A stretch of 64,000 nucleotides of DNA from Chitinophaga caseinilytica (GCF_038396765.1 NZ_CP150096.1:2215001-2279000); one strand, 5' to 3'; shown: positions 1-9,248, numbered from the stretch's first letter. The notes: a model not told the origin generated them from the letters alone. Made by a program: numbers and translations.

Positions 1-275
1 TGGGATTTTGATCGGGTGGAATGGTAAGGATTGACGTGCTGAGGTTGAGATGTGCGATGAGTGCTATGCTTATTAAATTAACTGCAAGCTGGTTGTTGAC
101 CGTAATGTAATGAGTCATGTATTTCGGTAGCTCATGGTTTCTAATTGGATCATCCAGATGGAACTGGGGGGCTGTTTTGCGAGGGATCTTTATCGCGTAC
201 TGCAAGTTTTGTAACGTGAGGCAAGGATGTTCCTCTTTGTTTGGAAGCGGATTGTTAACCTCGGAATGGTGAATT

Positions 276-407
276 ATGGGTTTGAATAAAATTTGTTTCC
301 GATTTGGAGTGTCCAGATGGGGCACGCGGACAATTGCGCGATGGACATTCATCGCGTACAGTATGTTTTGCAGCGCAATGCATGGATTTACAAGCCTGGT
401 AGTTTGA
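276..407 (+). other. 43-codon leader-like mini-ORF inside array copy 1
   Basis: Begins ATG GGT TTG AAT AAA and ends GTA GTT TGA. It aligns residue by residue with the first ~40 residues of the HhH protein at 1091 (shared MGL, FRFG, SRWGTRT), then stops where the real gene continues. Expression is unproven; it may be only a fossil of a tandem duplication. Confidence 0.35.
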
Positions 408-763
408 AATCAGATTGTTAACCTCTGAATAATGAATCATGGGTTAGAATAATAAGTGTTTCCGATTTGGAGTGTCCAGAAGAAGCACGTGAACAAATAC
501 GCGATGGACATTCTTCATGTACTGTATGTTTTGCGTTGCAATGCATGGGTATGCAAGCCTGGTAGTCTGAAATCAGATTGTTAACCTCGGAAAAATGAAT
601 CATGGGTTTGAATAAAATTGTTTCCGATATGAAGTATCCGGATCGGGCGCACGGATTATTGCGCGATGGCCATTCTTTTCCTACAGTATGTTTTGCAACA
701 CAATGCGTGGGTATGCAATCCAGGTAGACTGAAATCAGATTGTTAACCTCGGAATAATGAATC

Positions 764-895
764 ATGGGTTTGAATAAGATTGTTTCCCGATATGGGGTAT
801 CCAGGTGGGGCACGATGGCTATTGTGCGATGGACACACTTCGCGTACAGTATGATTCGTGGCGCAATGCATGGATATACAAGCCCGGTAGTTTGA
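764..895 (+). other. 43-codon leader-like mini-ORF inside array copy 4
   Basis: Second array copy with an intact frame of identical length (ATG GGT TTG AAT AAG to GTT TGA). It shares MGL, SRWGT and the YSM block with copy 1. The intervening copies at 439 and 602 are broken (early TAG; one-base loss), so maintenance of this frame could be chance. Confidence 0.3.
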
Positions 896-1090
896 AATCA
901 GATTGTTAACCTCGGAATAATGAATCATGGGTTTGAATAGTAAATATTTCCGATTTGGAGTATCCAGATGGGGCACGCGGACTATTGCGCGATAGAACGT
1001 TCTTTGCGTACAGTATGTTTCGCAGCGCAATGCATGAATATGCAAGTCTGATAGCCTGAAATCAGATTGTTGACCTCAGAATAATGAATC

Positions 1091-3190
1091 ATGGGTTTGA
1101 AGAATATTTGTTTCCGATTTGGATTTTCCAGATGGGGCACGCGAACTGTTGTGTTATGGACGTTCGTGTACTGCATGTTTTGCTGTGTAATGCAAGGATA
1201 TGCCTGCCAGGAGGAGCCTCAGAACGTCGAAGAGTGGCAGGAACAACAAGCCGGATCGGCTCCTGAAGAAATGCGGGAGAACGATGAGCAATGGACATTG
1301 CTGCAACGCTATCTCCGCCGACCGCTGAACCTGAACACAGCCACGGCAGAGGAGCTCCAGGAGTTGGGGATTTTGCTGCCGGAGCAAGTCTCCCAGCTAT
1401 TGGAACACCGGAAAACACTCGGCCCCCTTATCGCGATATATGAATTGCAGGCGATAAAAGGGTTCGACATGCCGACCATCCGGCGATTACTACCTTACGT
1501 CTCCGCAGGAAACGCTTTTATTGAGCAGATTCCCTTCCGTAACTACTGGACCGAAGGCAAACACTCCCTGCAATTACGTTATGCCAGAACCTGGGACGGG
1601 CCCGGCAGATCGCTGTTCCCTACCGCCGAAAAACCGCCGGCGTATATCGGCGGCCCCGATAAACTGACCTTGCGGTACCGTTATTCAATGGGCCGACACA
1701 TGGGCTGGGGCCTCGTGCTGGAGAAGGATGCAGGCGAGTCCTGGTTGCGGAAAAGCGCAGTCCCACTGCCGGACCACGTTGGGTTTCATTGGGTGGTAAG
1801 GCGCCCCGGACTTTTGAAAACGCTGGTGTTGGGAGATTATACCATCAATTTCGGGCAAGGGCTCATACAATGGCATGGAATGGCGCCTGGCAAAGGTTCC
1901 TCCGTCCTATACTTCAAAAGGGAAGGAGAGACTTTGCGACCGTATGCAGGCGCGGGGGAGTTTTACTTCTACCGAGGCGTTGCGTCAACATTGGTTTTGC
2001 GCAAATCTGAAATCACCTCCTGGTTATCCGCCCGCGCCCTCGACGGAAGAGTGAAACCTTCGGAAGCGGATACCACTGAAACTTTCGGTTCGATCCTTTC
2101 CGCAGGGTACCATCGAAGCATATCGGAACTGGAGGCCCGGGGGGAAATCAGACAATTTACAGTCGGCGCAAGCTGGAAGCGGCGCTGGCGGGCGGGACAT
2201 GTGGCGTTCAATGCACAGGGCCAACATTTCTCCGTTCCGCTGCAAAGGGGCGATGATGGGTACCGGCTGTTCCGATTCCAGGGAGATCGCTTGCTCGAAG
2301 CCAGTGTCGATCATGCATTTAACTGGAGGAATGTCCATTTTTTCGGTGAAGCGGCGCGGGGTAGCACGGGGCATTGGGCCATGACGCAAGGCTGGCTGGC
2401 AGCATTATCATCCGCGGCGGATGCGGGTATGGTCTGGCGCACCGGAGCTCCGGGGTTCGTAGGTATGTACGGTGCGCCGTTCGGAACTACAGGTTTAGCG
2501 GGGAACGAACAAGGCTGCTATGGCGCCCTGCAATGGCGGGTACATCCCGCATTAGTGGCCGCGGGGTATGTGGATGTGTTTGGTTTTCCGTGGTTGCGCT
2601 ACCGGGTAAGTGCTCCCTCCAAAGGGACGGATGCCCTGATTTCCCTGCAGTGGAATCCATCGCGGCACGCTATGGTGCAGGCCACCTATCGTTATACGGA
2701 AAAAATGCAGGATGTGCAGCTGGAGGGCGCCATGGAAAAGGTCCTCATGCAGCAACGTGGGCACCAGGTGCAGATGCGTTGTGAATTTCCGTTATCGCCG
2801 GTCTTGACCTGGCGGGCAAGGGCGCAATGCCAGCTGCTGGCGCCATCCGGTACCTGGATCGCCATGCAGCAATGGAACTGGCGGTCGGGGAAATGGAAGG
2901 GGAGTTGCAGTCATGCCTGGTACGACGGCGGCGCGGGATTGGGCATGTACTTGTCTGGGCTGGGGTTTCCGGGAGATGGGACGGTTGCGCGTTTCAGCGG
3001 AATTGGCTGGTATTTGCGATGTCAGGCGCAACGCAACTTCGGCGATCGTTGGAGCGCATGGTGCAGTTGGCAATTCTCACGGAGCAGGGCACCCGTCCAG
3101 ACCCTTTCAGAATGGCGGAAAGGTGCGCTGATAGAGGGGAGGAGCACTGTGCAGCTGCAGGTACAGTACGAATGGGGGCGGCACGAATGA
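1091..3190 (+). CDS. Helix-hairpin-helix (ComEA-like) protein with outer-membrane beta-barrel-like C-terminus
   Basis: 699 aa. Residues 1-39 are basic then hydrophobic (WTFVYCMFCCVMQGYA) and look like a signal peptide with cleavage near residue 38. Residues ~79-138 hold two helix-hairpin-helix units (PLNLNTATAEEL, LGPLIAIYELQAIKGF), the ComEA-type fold that binds DNA non-specifically. The remaining ~550 residues are rich in alternating aromatic/polar strands (LQLRYARTW, LTLRYRYSMG) and end in a strand-like QLQVQYEW, suggesting an outer-membrane barrel. Such HhH-barrel fusions occur in Bacteroidota without an established function; a role in DNA uptake is only inferred. The start at 1091 is preferred because it gives a full export signal; the Met at 1175 would leave none. 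The leader is itself the last copy of the preceding tandem array. Confidence 0.8.
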   Translation: MGLKNICFRFGFSRWGTRTVVLWTFVYCMFCCVMQGYACQEEPQNVEEWQEQQAGSAPEEMRENDEQWTLLQRYLRRPLNLNTATAEELQELGILLPEQVSQLLEHRKTLGPLIAIYELQAIKGFDMPTIRRLLPYVSAGNAFIEQIPFRNYWTEGKHSLQLRYARTWDGPGRSLFPTAEKPPAYIGGPDKLTLRYRYSMGRHMGWGLVLEKDAGESWLRKSAVPLPDHVGFHWVVRRPGLLKTLVLGDYTINFGQGLIQWHGMAPGKGSSVLYFKREGETLRPYAGAGEFYFYRGVASTLVLRKSEITSWLSARALDGRVKPSEADTTETFGSILSAGYHRSISELEARGEIRQFTVGASWKRRWRAGHVAFNAQGQHFSVPLQRGDDGYRLFRFQGDRLLEASVDHAFNWRNVHFFGEAARGSTGHWAMTQGWLAALSSAADAGMVWRTGAPGFVGMYGAPFGTTGLAGNEQGCYGALQWRVHPALVAAGYVDVFGFPWLRYRVSAPSKGTDALISLQWNPSRHAMVQATYRYTEKMQDVQLEGAMEKVLMQQRGHQVQMRCEFPLSPVLTWRARAQCQLLAPSGTWIAMQQWNWRSGKWKGSCSHAWYDGGAGLGMYLSGLGFPGDGTVARFSGIGWYLRCQAQRNFGDRWSAWCSWQFSRSRAPVQTLSEWRKGALIEGRSTVQLQVQYEWGRHE

Positions 3191-3375
3191 TTCCCAGCCG
3201 TTTCCCGGTATTTGGTTAAACGAAATCATCTTTCCCGCGTTATAATTCCAGACTTTCGTCCAAAACACTATGCGATTGCAGTTTTACATAGTATCTTACA
3301 TCGCTTTTTGAGCAAGTAAAGCCTTTACCTCTTTGATGATTTAGATTTTGATTGACACCAACTGATCATCAATCC

Positions 3376-3403
3376 GCCGGTTTCTTCGGAAACCGGCTTT
3401 TTT
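3376..3403 (+). terminator. Intrinsic terminator inside the putative inverton
   Basis: Perfect 9-bp stem GCCGGTTTC / GAAACCGGC with a TTCG loop followed by six T. It lies 186 bp after the HhH gene and would isolate susC from upstream transcription. If the segment inverts, this hairpin is placed next to susC without its T-tract on that strand. Confidence 0.85.
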
Positions 3404-3560
3404 ATGCCCAATCCCCAAAAAACTTTGCTCTTTTTCAAACAAATTTGAGGGCATCATGAAAAGTTGGCGGAGATTTTGAAAGTCAACAACTTATCTAGTG
3501 CTCGCCGCATATCCGCTGCAGTGAACCGTTAATAAGCCTTAACAAAGTTTTAACTTAAAA

Positions 3561-3591
3561 TTTTTGCGGATTCAAAAAACTACCTATTTTG
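3561..3591 (+). promoter_or_regulatory. Putative Bacteroidota-type promoter of the susCD operon
   Basis: TTTTTG (3561-3566) and TATTTTG (3585-3591), 18 bp apart, resemble the -33 TTTG and -7 TAnnTTTG elements with one base missing from the -7. The spacing to the susC ATG leaves a leader of about 20 nt made almost entirely of the right inverted-repeat arm. Confidence 0.45.
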
Positions 3592-3619
3592 CGGGTGTCA
3601 ACCAAAATCTAAATCATCT

Positions 3620-6600
3620 ATGAAAAAGGCTCTACTTTTTCTCGCCACTGCCGTGGTGAGCAGTAGTCTGGCTTATGCTCAACAGCGCCAGATTACAGGG
3701 AAGGTCAGAGGAGACGATGGAGCTCCCATCCCCTTCGCCACCATCCAGATAAAAGGCACCACCACAGGCACCACCACCGACCAGGCCGGCAACTTCCAGC
3801 TCAATATCCCCGGCAGCAACACGGTCCTCATCGTCCGGAGCCTGGGATACCTCAACCGGGAAATCCCCGCCGGCACCAGCACCACCCTGGATGTCGTACT
3901 TCAAACCGACAACACCAACCTCGATGAAGTAGTGGTAACCGCCCTCAACATCAAACGCTCCCAGAAATCCGTCCCCTACGCCGTTCAGCAAGTGGATGCC
4001 GCCAGGCTCACCCAAACCCGGGAAACCAACATCAGCTCCACGCTCGCCGGTAAAGTAGCGGGCGTCCAGATCCAGGGACAGTCAGGCGCCAAAATCGGCC
4101 AGGGCGCCGTTGTCCGCCTCCGCGGCGCAGGCTCCCTCTCAGATAAAAACCCGCTCTTCGTCCTCGATGGAACGCCCGTCAGTCCAGACGATATCAACAT
4201 GGACGACGTTGAGAACATCTCCGTCCTCAAAGGCCCCAACGCCACCGCGCTCTACGGCCAACGCGCAGACGCCGGCGTGGTAGTGGTCACCTCCAAAAAG
4301 GGCCGCCTCAACCCAGGCATCGGGCTCCAACTCAACCAAACCACCACCTTCGACAAAGTTTACATCCTCCCCGACTATCAAAACGAATACGCCGGCGGCG
4401 GCGTCAGCAACCTCATGCGCTTCAAATGGCAAGCCGGCATGCCCGACGATTGGAAAACGATGGACGGGAAATTCTATCACGACTATTCCGACGACGCCAG
4501 CTGGGGCCCCCGCATGGTAGGCCAGGAATACATCCCCTGGTACGCCTGGTACCCGGGCGCCAACTTCGGAAAAACCGCAAAACTCGTTGCGCAACCCGAT
4601 AATGTGCGCGACTTCTACCGCACCGGCATTTCATACAACAATAACGTCAACTTCATGAAAGCAGGAGAAGGGTACAACGTCCGCGTGTCTTTCACCAACC
4701 TGCAACGGACCGGCGTGATCCCCAACTCCAGCCTCGATAAAAACTCCTTCTCCACCCAGGCCAACTTCGACATGGGCCGCCACTTCACCGTAGGTGCCAA
4801 CGTGTATTACGTTACCGAAAACCTGAAAGGTGAATTCAACGACGGCTATTCCAACAACTCGTCCGGTTCGTTCAACCAATGGTTCCACCGCGATCTCGAC
4901 CTCGGCAAACTCAAGGAACTTCGTGGCCTGAAATCCCCACAGGGCGCCCTCGGCAGCTGGAACCACAACAACCCTGACAGCTACAGCGGCGCCAATCCGC
5001 TCAAATTCTACGGCGCCAACTTCTGGTACAACTTCTTCTCCTACTTCGATGCGATCGATAACTTCTCGCAACGCAATCGCGTTTTCGGCGATATCAACCT
5101 CACCTACAAACTGAACGATCATTTCAAGGTCGCCGCATTTTTCAGGAGAAACGAACTGAACGTCAACCGCGAAGAAAAAACACCCTACATCCTCGAAAGC
5201 AGCGCCACGCAAACCGGCGTGAAACAAGGGTATTTTACCCGCCAGGATTGGGTGCGCGAAGATAACTATGAAGGGCTCGCATCCTACAACAACCAGTTCT
5301 TCGACCGCGCGCTGAGCGTCGATTTCAACCTCGGCGGCAACATCCGGAAAAACAGCTCGTCGTTCATCAGCGCATCCACCGTCAACGGTTTGACCGTGCC
5401 CGACCTGTTTACGCTGTCGAATTCGAAAGACCCGATCACCTATTCCAACGACCGTTTCAATAAAACCGTTCGCAGCGCCTATGCCAGGACCACGCTCGGC
5501 TGGAAAGACATTTACTTCCTCGACGCGTCTATCCGCAACGACATCAGTTCCGCGCTTCCCAAAAACAATAATTCCTACTGGTACCCTTCCGTTGGCGCCA
5601 GCATCATGTTCAGCGAATACCTGAAAAAATCGATTCCCTTCCTGTCGTTCGGTAAACTCCGCGCGGGATGGGCCCAAATCGGTTCCGACCTCGATCCGTA
5701 TCAACTCGAGCTCATCTATTCGCTGGAGCCGACGCAGTTCGGCAAGAACTCGCCGATGTTCACCCGTAACACCCTGCCTAACGACGGCATCATGCCCTCA
5801 CTTTCTTCTTCGATGGAATTGGGGACGGATTTGAAATTCCTGCAAAACAGGCTGGGCGTGAGTTTCACGTACTATCGCGAAGACAAGCGCAACGAAATAC
5901 TCACCGTAAACGTGTCTAACGCCAGCGGCTTCCTTTCCAAAGTGATCAACGCGGGTAGCCTGGTCCGTAACGGCATCGAGCTGCAACTGGACGCAACGCC
6001 GGTAAAAACGCTGGATTTTAACTGGGAAACCACGATCAACTTCGCAAAGAGCAAATCTGTCGTGAAAAGACTTACCGACGATGTGAAAACCTATACCCTG
6101 CCCAATACGGACCGTGGCGGTGCGGCGGTTTCTTTCGGCGTGGCCACCGTGGTGCATGCGGAAGGGGAAGACTGGGGCCAGCTGCGCGGGAACGGGATCA
6201 AACGCATCAACGGCCAACCCGTTCTGAATGCAGATGGTACTTTTGCCATGGAACAAAACCTCTACTTCGGTTCGGTGCTTCCGGATTTTATGGGAGGATG
6301 GTTTAACCAGTTCACCTACAAAGACATCACGCTGACCGCAGCGCTCGATTTCCAGAAAGGCGGAAAATATTTTTCCCTGTCTGATTTCTGGGGATCATTC
6401 TCCGGATTGTATGCCAAAACCGCCGTCCTCAATGATAAAGGTATTCCTGTCCGCGATCCCGTTGCCGATGGTGGCGGTGTAATGGTGGAAGGGGTGGACG
6501 CAGACGGCAAAGCCGTGAAGAAATACGTGGAAGCACAGACATATTGGCACCAGTTCCGTACCAACAGCAACATCGCGGATATGTCCATTTTCGACGCATC

Positions 6601-6826
6601 GTTCTTAAAACTGCGCGAAGTGAGCCTCGGCTACAATCTGCCGGTGAAGAAATGGGCGCCCAAAGTATTCACGCAGGCCAACATTTCACTGGTTGCCAGG
6701 AACGTGTGGCTGATTTATGCTGACGAAAAAGGATTCGATCCCTCCGAGCTGTCGGGCCGTTTCGGTGAAAACGGACAAATGCCCGGGGTACGGTCTTTCG
6801 GTGTTAACCTGAAACTTGGTTTCTAA
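3620..6826 (+). CDS. susC: SusC/RagA-family TonB-dependent outer-membrane transporter
   Basis: 1068 aa. Signal peptide residues 1-20 (MKKALLFLATAVV..AYA), a carboxypeptidase-D-regulatory-like domain at ~24-95, the TonB box DEVVVTAL at 102-109, a plug domain at ~112-235 (LAGKVAGVQIQ, VRLRGAGSLS, VLKGPNATALYG), then a long barrel ending in an aromatic residue (VNLKLGF). It imports a bound oligomer across the outer membrane, energised by TonB-ExbBD, with the SusD protein 12 bp downstream acting as lid. Substrate cannot be read from sequence: no glycosidase, sulfatase, peptidase, sensor or anti-sigma gene lies next to it. The start codon abuts a 25-bp inverted repeat, so its expression may be phase-variable. 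Confidence 0.95.
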   Translation: MKKALLFLATAVVSSSLAYAQQRQITGKVRGDDGAPIPFATIQIKGTTTGTTTDQAGNFQLNIPGSNTVLIVRSLGYLNREIPAGTSTTLDVVLQTDNTNLDEVVVTALNIKRSQKSVPYAVQQVDAARLTQTRETNISSTLAGKVAGVQIQGQSGAKIGQGAVVRLRGAGSLSDKNPLFVLDGTPVSPDDINMDDVENISVLKGPNATALYGQRADAGVVVVTSKKGRLNPGIGLQLNQTTTFDKVYILPDYQNEYAGGGVSNLMRFKWQAGMPDDWKTMDGKFYHDYSDDASWGPRMVGQEYIPWYAWYPGANFGKTAKLVAQPDNVRDFYRTGISYNNNVNFMKAGEGYNVRVSFTNLQRTGVIPNSSLDKNSFSTQANFDMGRHFTVGANVYYVTENLKGEFNDGYSNNSSGSFNQWFHRDLDLGKLKELRGLKSPQGALGSWNHNNPDSYSGANPLKFYGANFWYNFFSYFDAIDNFSQRNRVFGDINLTYKLNDHFKVAAFFRRNELNVNREEKTPYILESSATQTGVKQGYFTRQDWVREDNYEGLASYNNQFFDRALSVDFNLGGNIRKNSSSFISASTVNGLTVPDLFTLSNSKDPITYSNDRFNKTVRSAYARTTLGWKDIYFLDASIRNDISSALPKNNNSYWYPSVGASIMFSEYLKKSIPFLSFGKLRAGWAQIGSDLDPYQLELIYSLEPTQFGKNSPMFTRNTLPNDGIMPSLSSSMELGTDLKFLQNRLGVSFTYYREDKRNEILTVNVSNASGFLSKVINAGSLVRNGIELQLDATPVKTLDFNWETTINFAKSKSVVKRLTDDVKTYTLPNTDRGGAAVSFGVATVVHAEGEDWGQLRGNGIKRINGQPVLNADGTFAMEQNLYFGSVLPDFMGGWFNQFTYKDITLTAALDFQKGGKYFSLSDFWGSFSGLYAKTAVLNDKGIPVRDPVADGGGVMVEGVDADGKAVKKYVEAQTYWHQFRTNSNIADMSIFDASFLKLREVSLGYNLPVKKWAPKVFTQANISLVARNVWLIYADEKGFDPSELSGRFGENGQMPGVRSFGVNLKLGF

Positions 6827-6838
6827 AAAAATCAGATC

Positions 6839-8326
6839 ATGAAAAGACATTTCAATAAAATATCCATCTGCCTGCTGCTTTCGGTGTTGTTTTCTGCGGA
6901 AAGCTGCAAGGATTTCGGTGATTTGAACGAATCGCCCAACGCAAGCGCATCGCCCGTAACGTCTGCATTGCTGACGGGCGCGGAAGTGTATCTCGGCAGC
7001 GGCAATTCCATGACGGTAAACTATGCGTTCGACGTGCGTTTCCTCAACGAAGGCGCCATGTACGTGCAATATACTTCCCAAACCCAGTACCCGGACGAAT
7101 CTCAGTATTCCGTGACGGCAAGGGGATGGTCGCAGTACTTCGCCGGTCCGCTGGAAGATCTGCACAAGATCATCGAATACAATACCGACGAAACGAAGAA
7201 AAACCAGCCTACGGTTACTTCCGGCGGTTCCAATGCAAACCAGCTGGCAGTGGCCCGCATCCTCAAGGCATATTATTTCGCGCAACTGACCGATATGTGG
7301 GGCGATGTGCCTTACAAGGAGGCGCTCGCCGGAATGGTAACGCCCAAATACGATACGCAGAAAGATATTTATACCGATCTGTTGAAGGAACTGAAGGAAG
7401 CGATCGGTCAGTTTGACGGCGGTGCCGCCGTGAAGGGCGATATTCTCTTCGAAGGCGATCCCGTGAAATGGAAGCGCTTCGCTAATTCCTTCCGCATGAT
7501 CCTGGCATTGCGCCTTTCCAAGCGCGACGGTGAGATCGGCAATCTCGGGAAAACCGCTTTCGCCGAGGCGCTCGCCAGTCCGGCCGGCCTCATCGACCAG
7601 AACAGTGAGAATGCGTTCATGCCCTGGCCCGGAGGTTCTTATAAAAACCCCTGGTACCAGATGTACGACGGCCGTACCGACTACGCCATCAGCGCCACCC
7701 TGGCCGATACCCTGAAAAAATACGGTGATCCCCGCGTGTCCGTGTACGGCGAGCCGCACAGTGGTGTGGTAAAAGGTGTGCCCTACGGCCTTACCCGCGA
7801 GCTGCTCATCACCTGGTCTGCCAACAACCCCGACGCGTCCAAGATCGGGCCGGACATAACCGACGAAAAAGCACCTGACTATATCATCACCGCAGCGCAA
7901 ATCCTGCTGTCGCGCGCGGAAGCCGCACAACTCGGCTGGACGGCCGAAAATGCGCAGCAGTTGTACAACGATGCCATCAAAGCGTCGTGGGAGCAATGGG
8001 GTGTTTTCGATCAAACCGCTTACGACGGCTACATCGCCGATGCAAAAGTTTCATTTGCCGGTGGGGAAGTGCTGCGGAAGATCGGTACCCAGAAGTGGAT
8101 TGCGCTCTATCCCAATTCCTGGCAGGGTTGGGCGGAATGGCGCAGGATGGGCTGGCCCTTCATCAAGCCTACGGCGCATGCGGTGAACGTGAGCAAACAA
8201 ATCCCCCGCCGGTATGGCTACCCCACCAACGAAATCACCCTGAACAAGGCGAACTACGGCGAAGCCGTGTCGCGGATGCAGGGCGGAGATACGCACGATG
8301 GCCGCGTTTGGTGGGATAAACAATAA
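6839..8326 (+). CDS. susD: SusD/RagB-like nutrient-binding outer-membrane lipoprotein (SusD-like 2 type)
   Basis: 495 aa. Type II signal peptide with lipid-attachment Cys23 (LFSAESC), directly followed by the DFGDLNESPNAS segment typical of the SusD-like 2 family. The body is alpha-helical TPR-like (ARILKAYYFAQLTDMWGDVPY; AAQILLSRAEAAQLGW), the usual SusD fold. It forms the surface lid of the SusC transporter encoded 12 bp upstream and captures the substrate. The gene is followed after 26 bp by a DUF1735-type lipoprotein, so the three are read as one operon. Residues that would define the ligand cannot be identified from sequence. Confidence 0.93.
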   Translation: MKRHFNKISICLLLSVLFSAESCKDFGDLNESPNASASPVTSALLTGAEVYLGSGNSMTVNYAFDVRFLNEGAMYVQYTSQTQYPDESQYSVTARGWSQYFAGPLEDLHKIIEYNTDETKKNQPTVTSGGSNANQLAVARILKAYYFAQLTDMWGDVPYKEALAGMVTPKYDTQKDIYTDLLKELKEAIGQFDGGAAVKGDILFEGDPVKWKRFANSFRMILALRLSKRDGEIGNLGKTAFAEALASPAGLIDQNSENAFMPWPGGSYKNPWYQMYDGRTDYAISATLADTLKKYGDPRVSVYGEPHSGVVKGVPYGLTRELLITWSANNPDASKIGPDITDEKAPDYIITAAQILLSRAEAAQLGWTAENAQQLYNDAIKASWEQWGVFDQTAYDGYIADAKVSFAGGEVLRKIGTQKWIALYPNSWQGWAEWRRMGWPFIKPTAHAVNVSKQIPRRYGYPTNEITLNKANYGEAVSRMQGGDTHDGRVWWDKQ

Positions 8327-8352
8327 CTTATTTAATATATAAAAGTATTAGC

Positions 8353-9219
8353 ATGTTCACTATACAGCTTTTCAGAAATATACTGCTCTGCAGCGGCGCA
8401 GTGCTGCTCGCGGCGGGATGCCAGAAAGAAAGCGATGGACTGGGAGGCGCGGGCCAGACGCTCGTCCGCCTGCCGGGTTCGCAAGATACCCTGATGGTTT
8501 TTGGGGTGGATTACAAAGCCACTTCCCAATCGGTCAACATCCTGGAAATTAACCGTTCTCCGCACAATGAAGGTGTTTTTAACGGGGAAACGATCGTGAA
8601 GATCAAGCCAGACGCCAGTCTGATCACCAAAATCAATAATAGCCGTGAAAAGGATTTCGAACCCCTTCCCGCCAACGCCTGGAGCCTCGACGCTTCCGTG
8701 AAACTGGTGAACGGGTTCTATGAAGTGCGTTTCGGGCCCGGGGAAATTGCGCAGTATATCAAGATAAATTTAAATACCAGTCTGTTGGATCTCACCAAGT
8801 CGTACGCGATGCCTTTCGTGCTGACGGAAGCCGTGAACGGCGTGGTTTCCAAAGGCCCGAACACCGCGCTGGTGCAGGTGATCATCAAAAACCAGTGGGA
8901 CGGGAAGTACGCTGCCAGCGGCACTTTCTATCACCCGGTGAACGGTCCCCGGGCGATCGATGAGGATAAAGACCTCGTAACGGCAGGCCCGAATTCGGTC
9001 ATTTGCAACCTCGGCGACCTGGGAACGAGCGGTTACCAAATGATATTGACGATCAACGCGGATAATTCCGTTACCATCGTACCCGCCGGGGCTACGCCCA
9101 ACGTGGATATGAACTATGGAGTCAATAAGTATGACCCTGCCACTAAGGCTTTTACGCTGAATTATGCCTATAATACGGCGGCTCCCCGCATCGTCCGGGA
9201 AACGATCACCCGCAAATAA
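8353..9219 (+). CDS. DUF1735/DUF4361-type surface lipoprotein, accessory to SusCD
   Basis: 288 aa. Lipobox LAAGC places the lipidated Cys at residue 23. The N-terminal half (about 30-150; LPGSQDTLMVFG, FEPLPANAWSLD, VTL-type strands ending in SYAMPFVLTEA) resembles DUF1735/BT_3987-type beta-sandwich modules, and the second half (NQWDGKYAASGTFYHP, NYGVNKYDPATKAFTLNY) resembles DUF4361. Such proteins sit at the end of SusCD operons and are thought to bind substrate at the cell surface. It is the last gene of the operon, with a strong terminator about 30 bp after the stop. No enzyme motif is visible. Confidence 0.8.
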   Translation: MFTIQLFRNILLCSGAVLLAAGCQKESDGLGGAGQTLVRLPGSQDTLMVFGVDYKATSQSVNILEINRSPHNEGVFNGETIVKIKPDASLITKINNSREKDFEPLPANAWSLDASVKLVNGFYEVRFGPGEIAQYIKINLNTSLLDLTKSYAMPFVLTEAVNGVVSKGPNTALVQVIIKNQWDGKYAASGTFYHPVNGPRAIDEDKDLVTAGPNSVICNLGDLGTSGYQMILTINADNSVTIVPAGATPNVDMNYGVNKYDPATKAFTLNYAYNTAAPRIVRETITRK

Positions 9220-9248
9220 GTCTTTGCTTTGTTAGTTCTATTTTAAAA

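Larger units (their letters stand above)
1..1090. repeat. Degenerate ~163-bp tandem array derived from the 5' end of the HhH gene
   Basis: Five upstream copies can be aligned by their ATGGGTT(T/A)G word at 276, 439, 602, 764 and 927; the next in step is the start codon of the following gene at 1091. Spacing is 163, 163, 162, 163 and 164 bp. Each copy carries the same landmarks: ATTGTTAACCTCGG, AATGAATCATGGG, TTTCCGATTTGGAG, AGATGGGGCACGCGGAC, GCGCGATGGACATTC and CAGTATGTTTTGC. Homology continues into the gene to about 1215, that is through the signal-peptide codons. A more decayed copy can be seen at about 95-250. Copies at 276 and 764 keep an open frame of 43 codons; the others have stops or indels. 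No spacers, so not CRISPR. Confidence 0.9.
3335..3618. repeat. 25-bp inverted repeats flanking the susC promoter (putative inverton)
   Basis: The left arm 3335-3359 and the right arm 3594-3618 are reverse complements at 24 of 25 positions; the only mismatch is at 3351. They enclose 234 bp holding the terminator at 3376-3403 and the promoter-like elements at 3561-3591. The right arm ends one base before the susC ATG (3620). This geometry, with arms of 20-30 bp, 100-300 bp apart, promoter inside and gene immediately outside, is that of Bacteroidota phase-variable promoters inverted by site-specific recombinases. No recombinase gene is in the window. Confidence 0.7.

Noticed and set aside
1..1090. 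CRISPR array
   Set aside because: The whole 163-bp unit repeats with drift; there is no short conserved repeat alternating with unique spacers and no cas gene. The same holds for 18780-19180 and 24355-25562.
3376..3403. Riboswitch or leader RNA upstream of susC
   Set aside because: The hairpin is a plain tetraloop terminator and lies upstream of the promoter elements; no conserved aptamer features seen.
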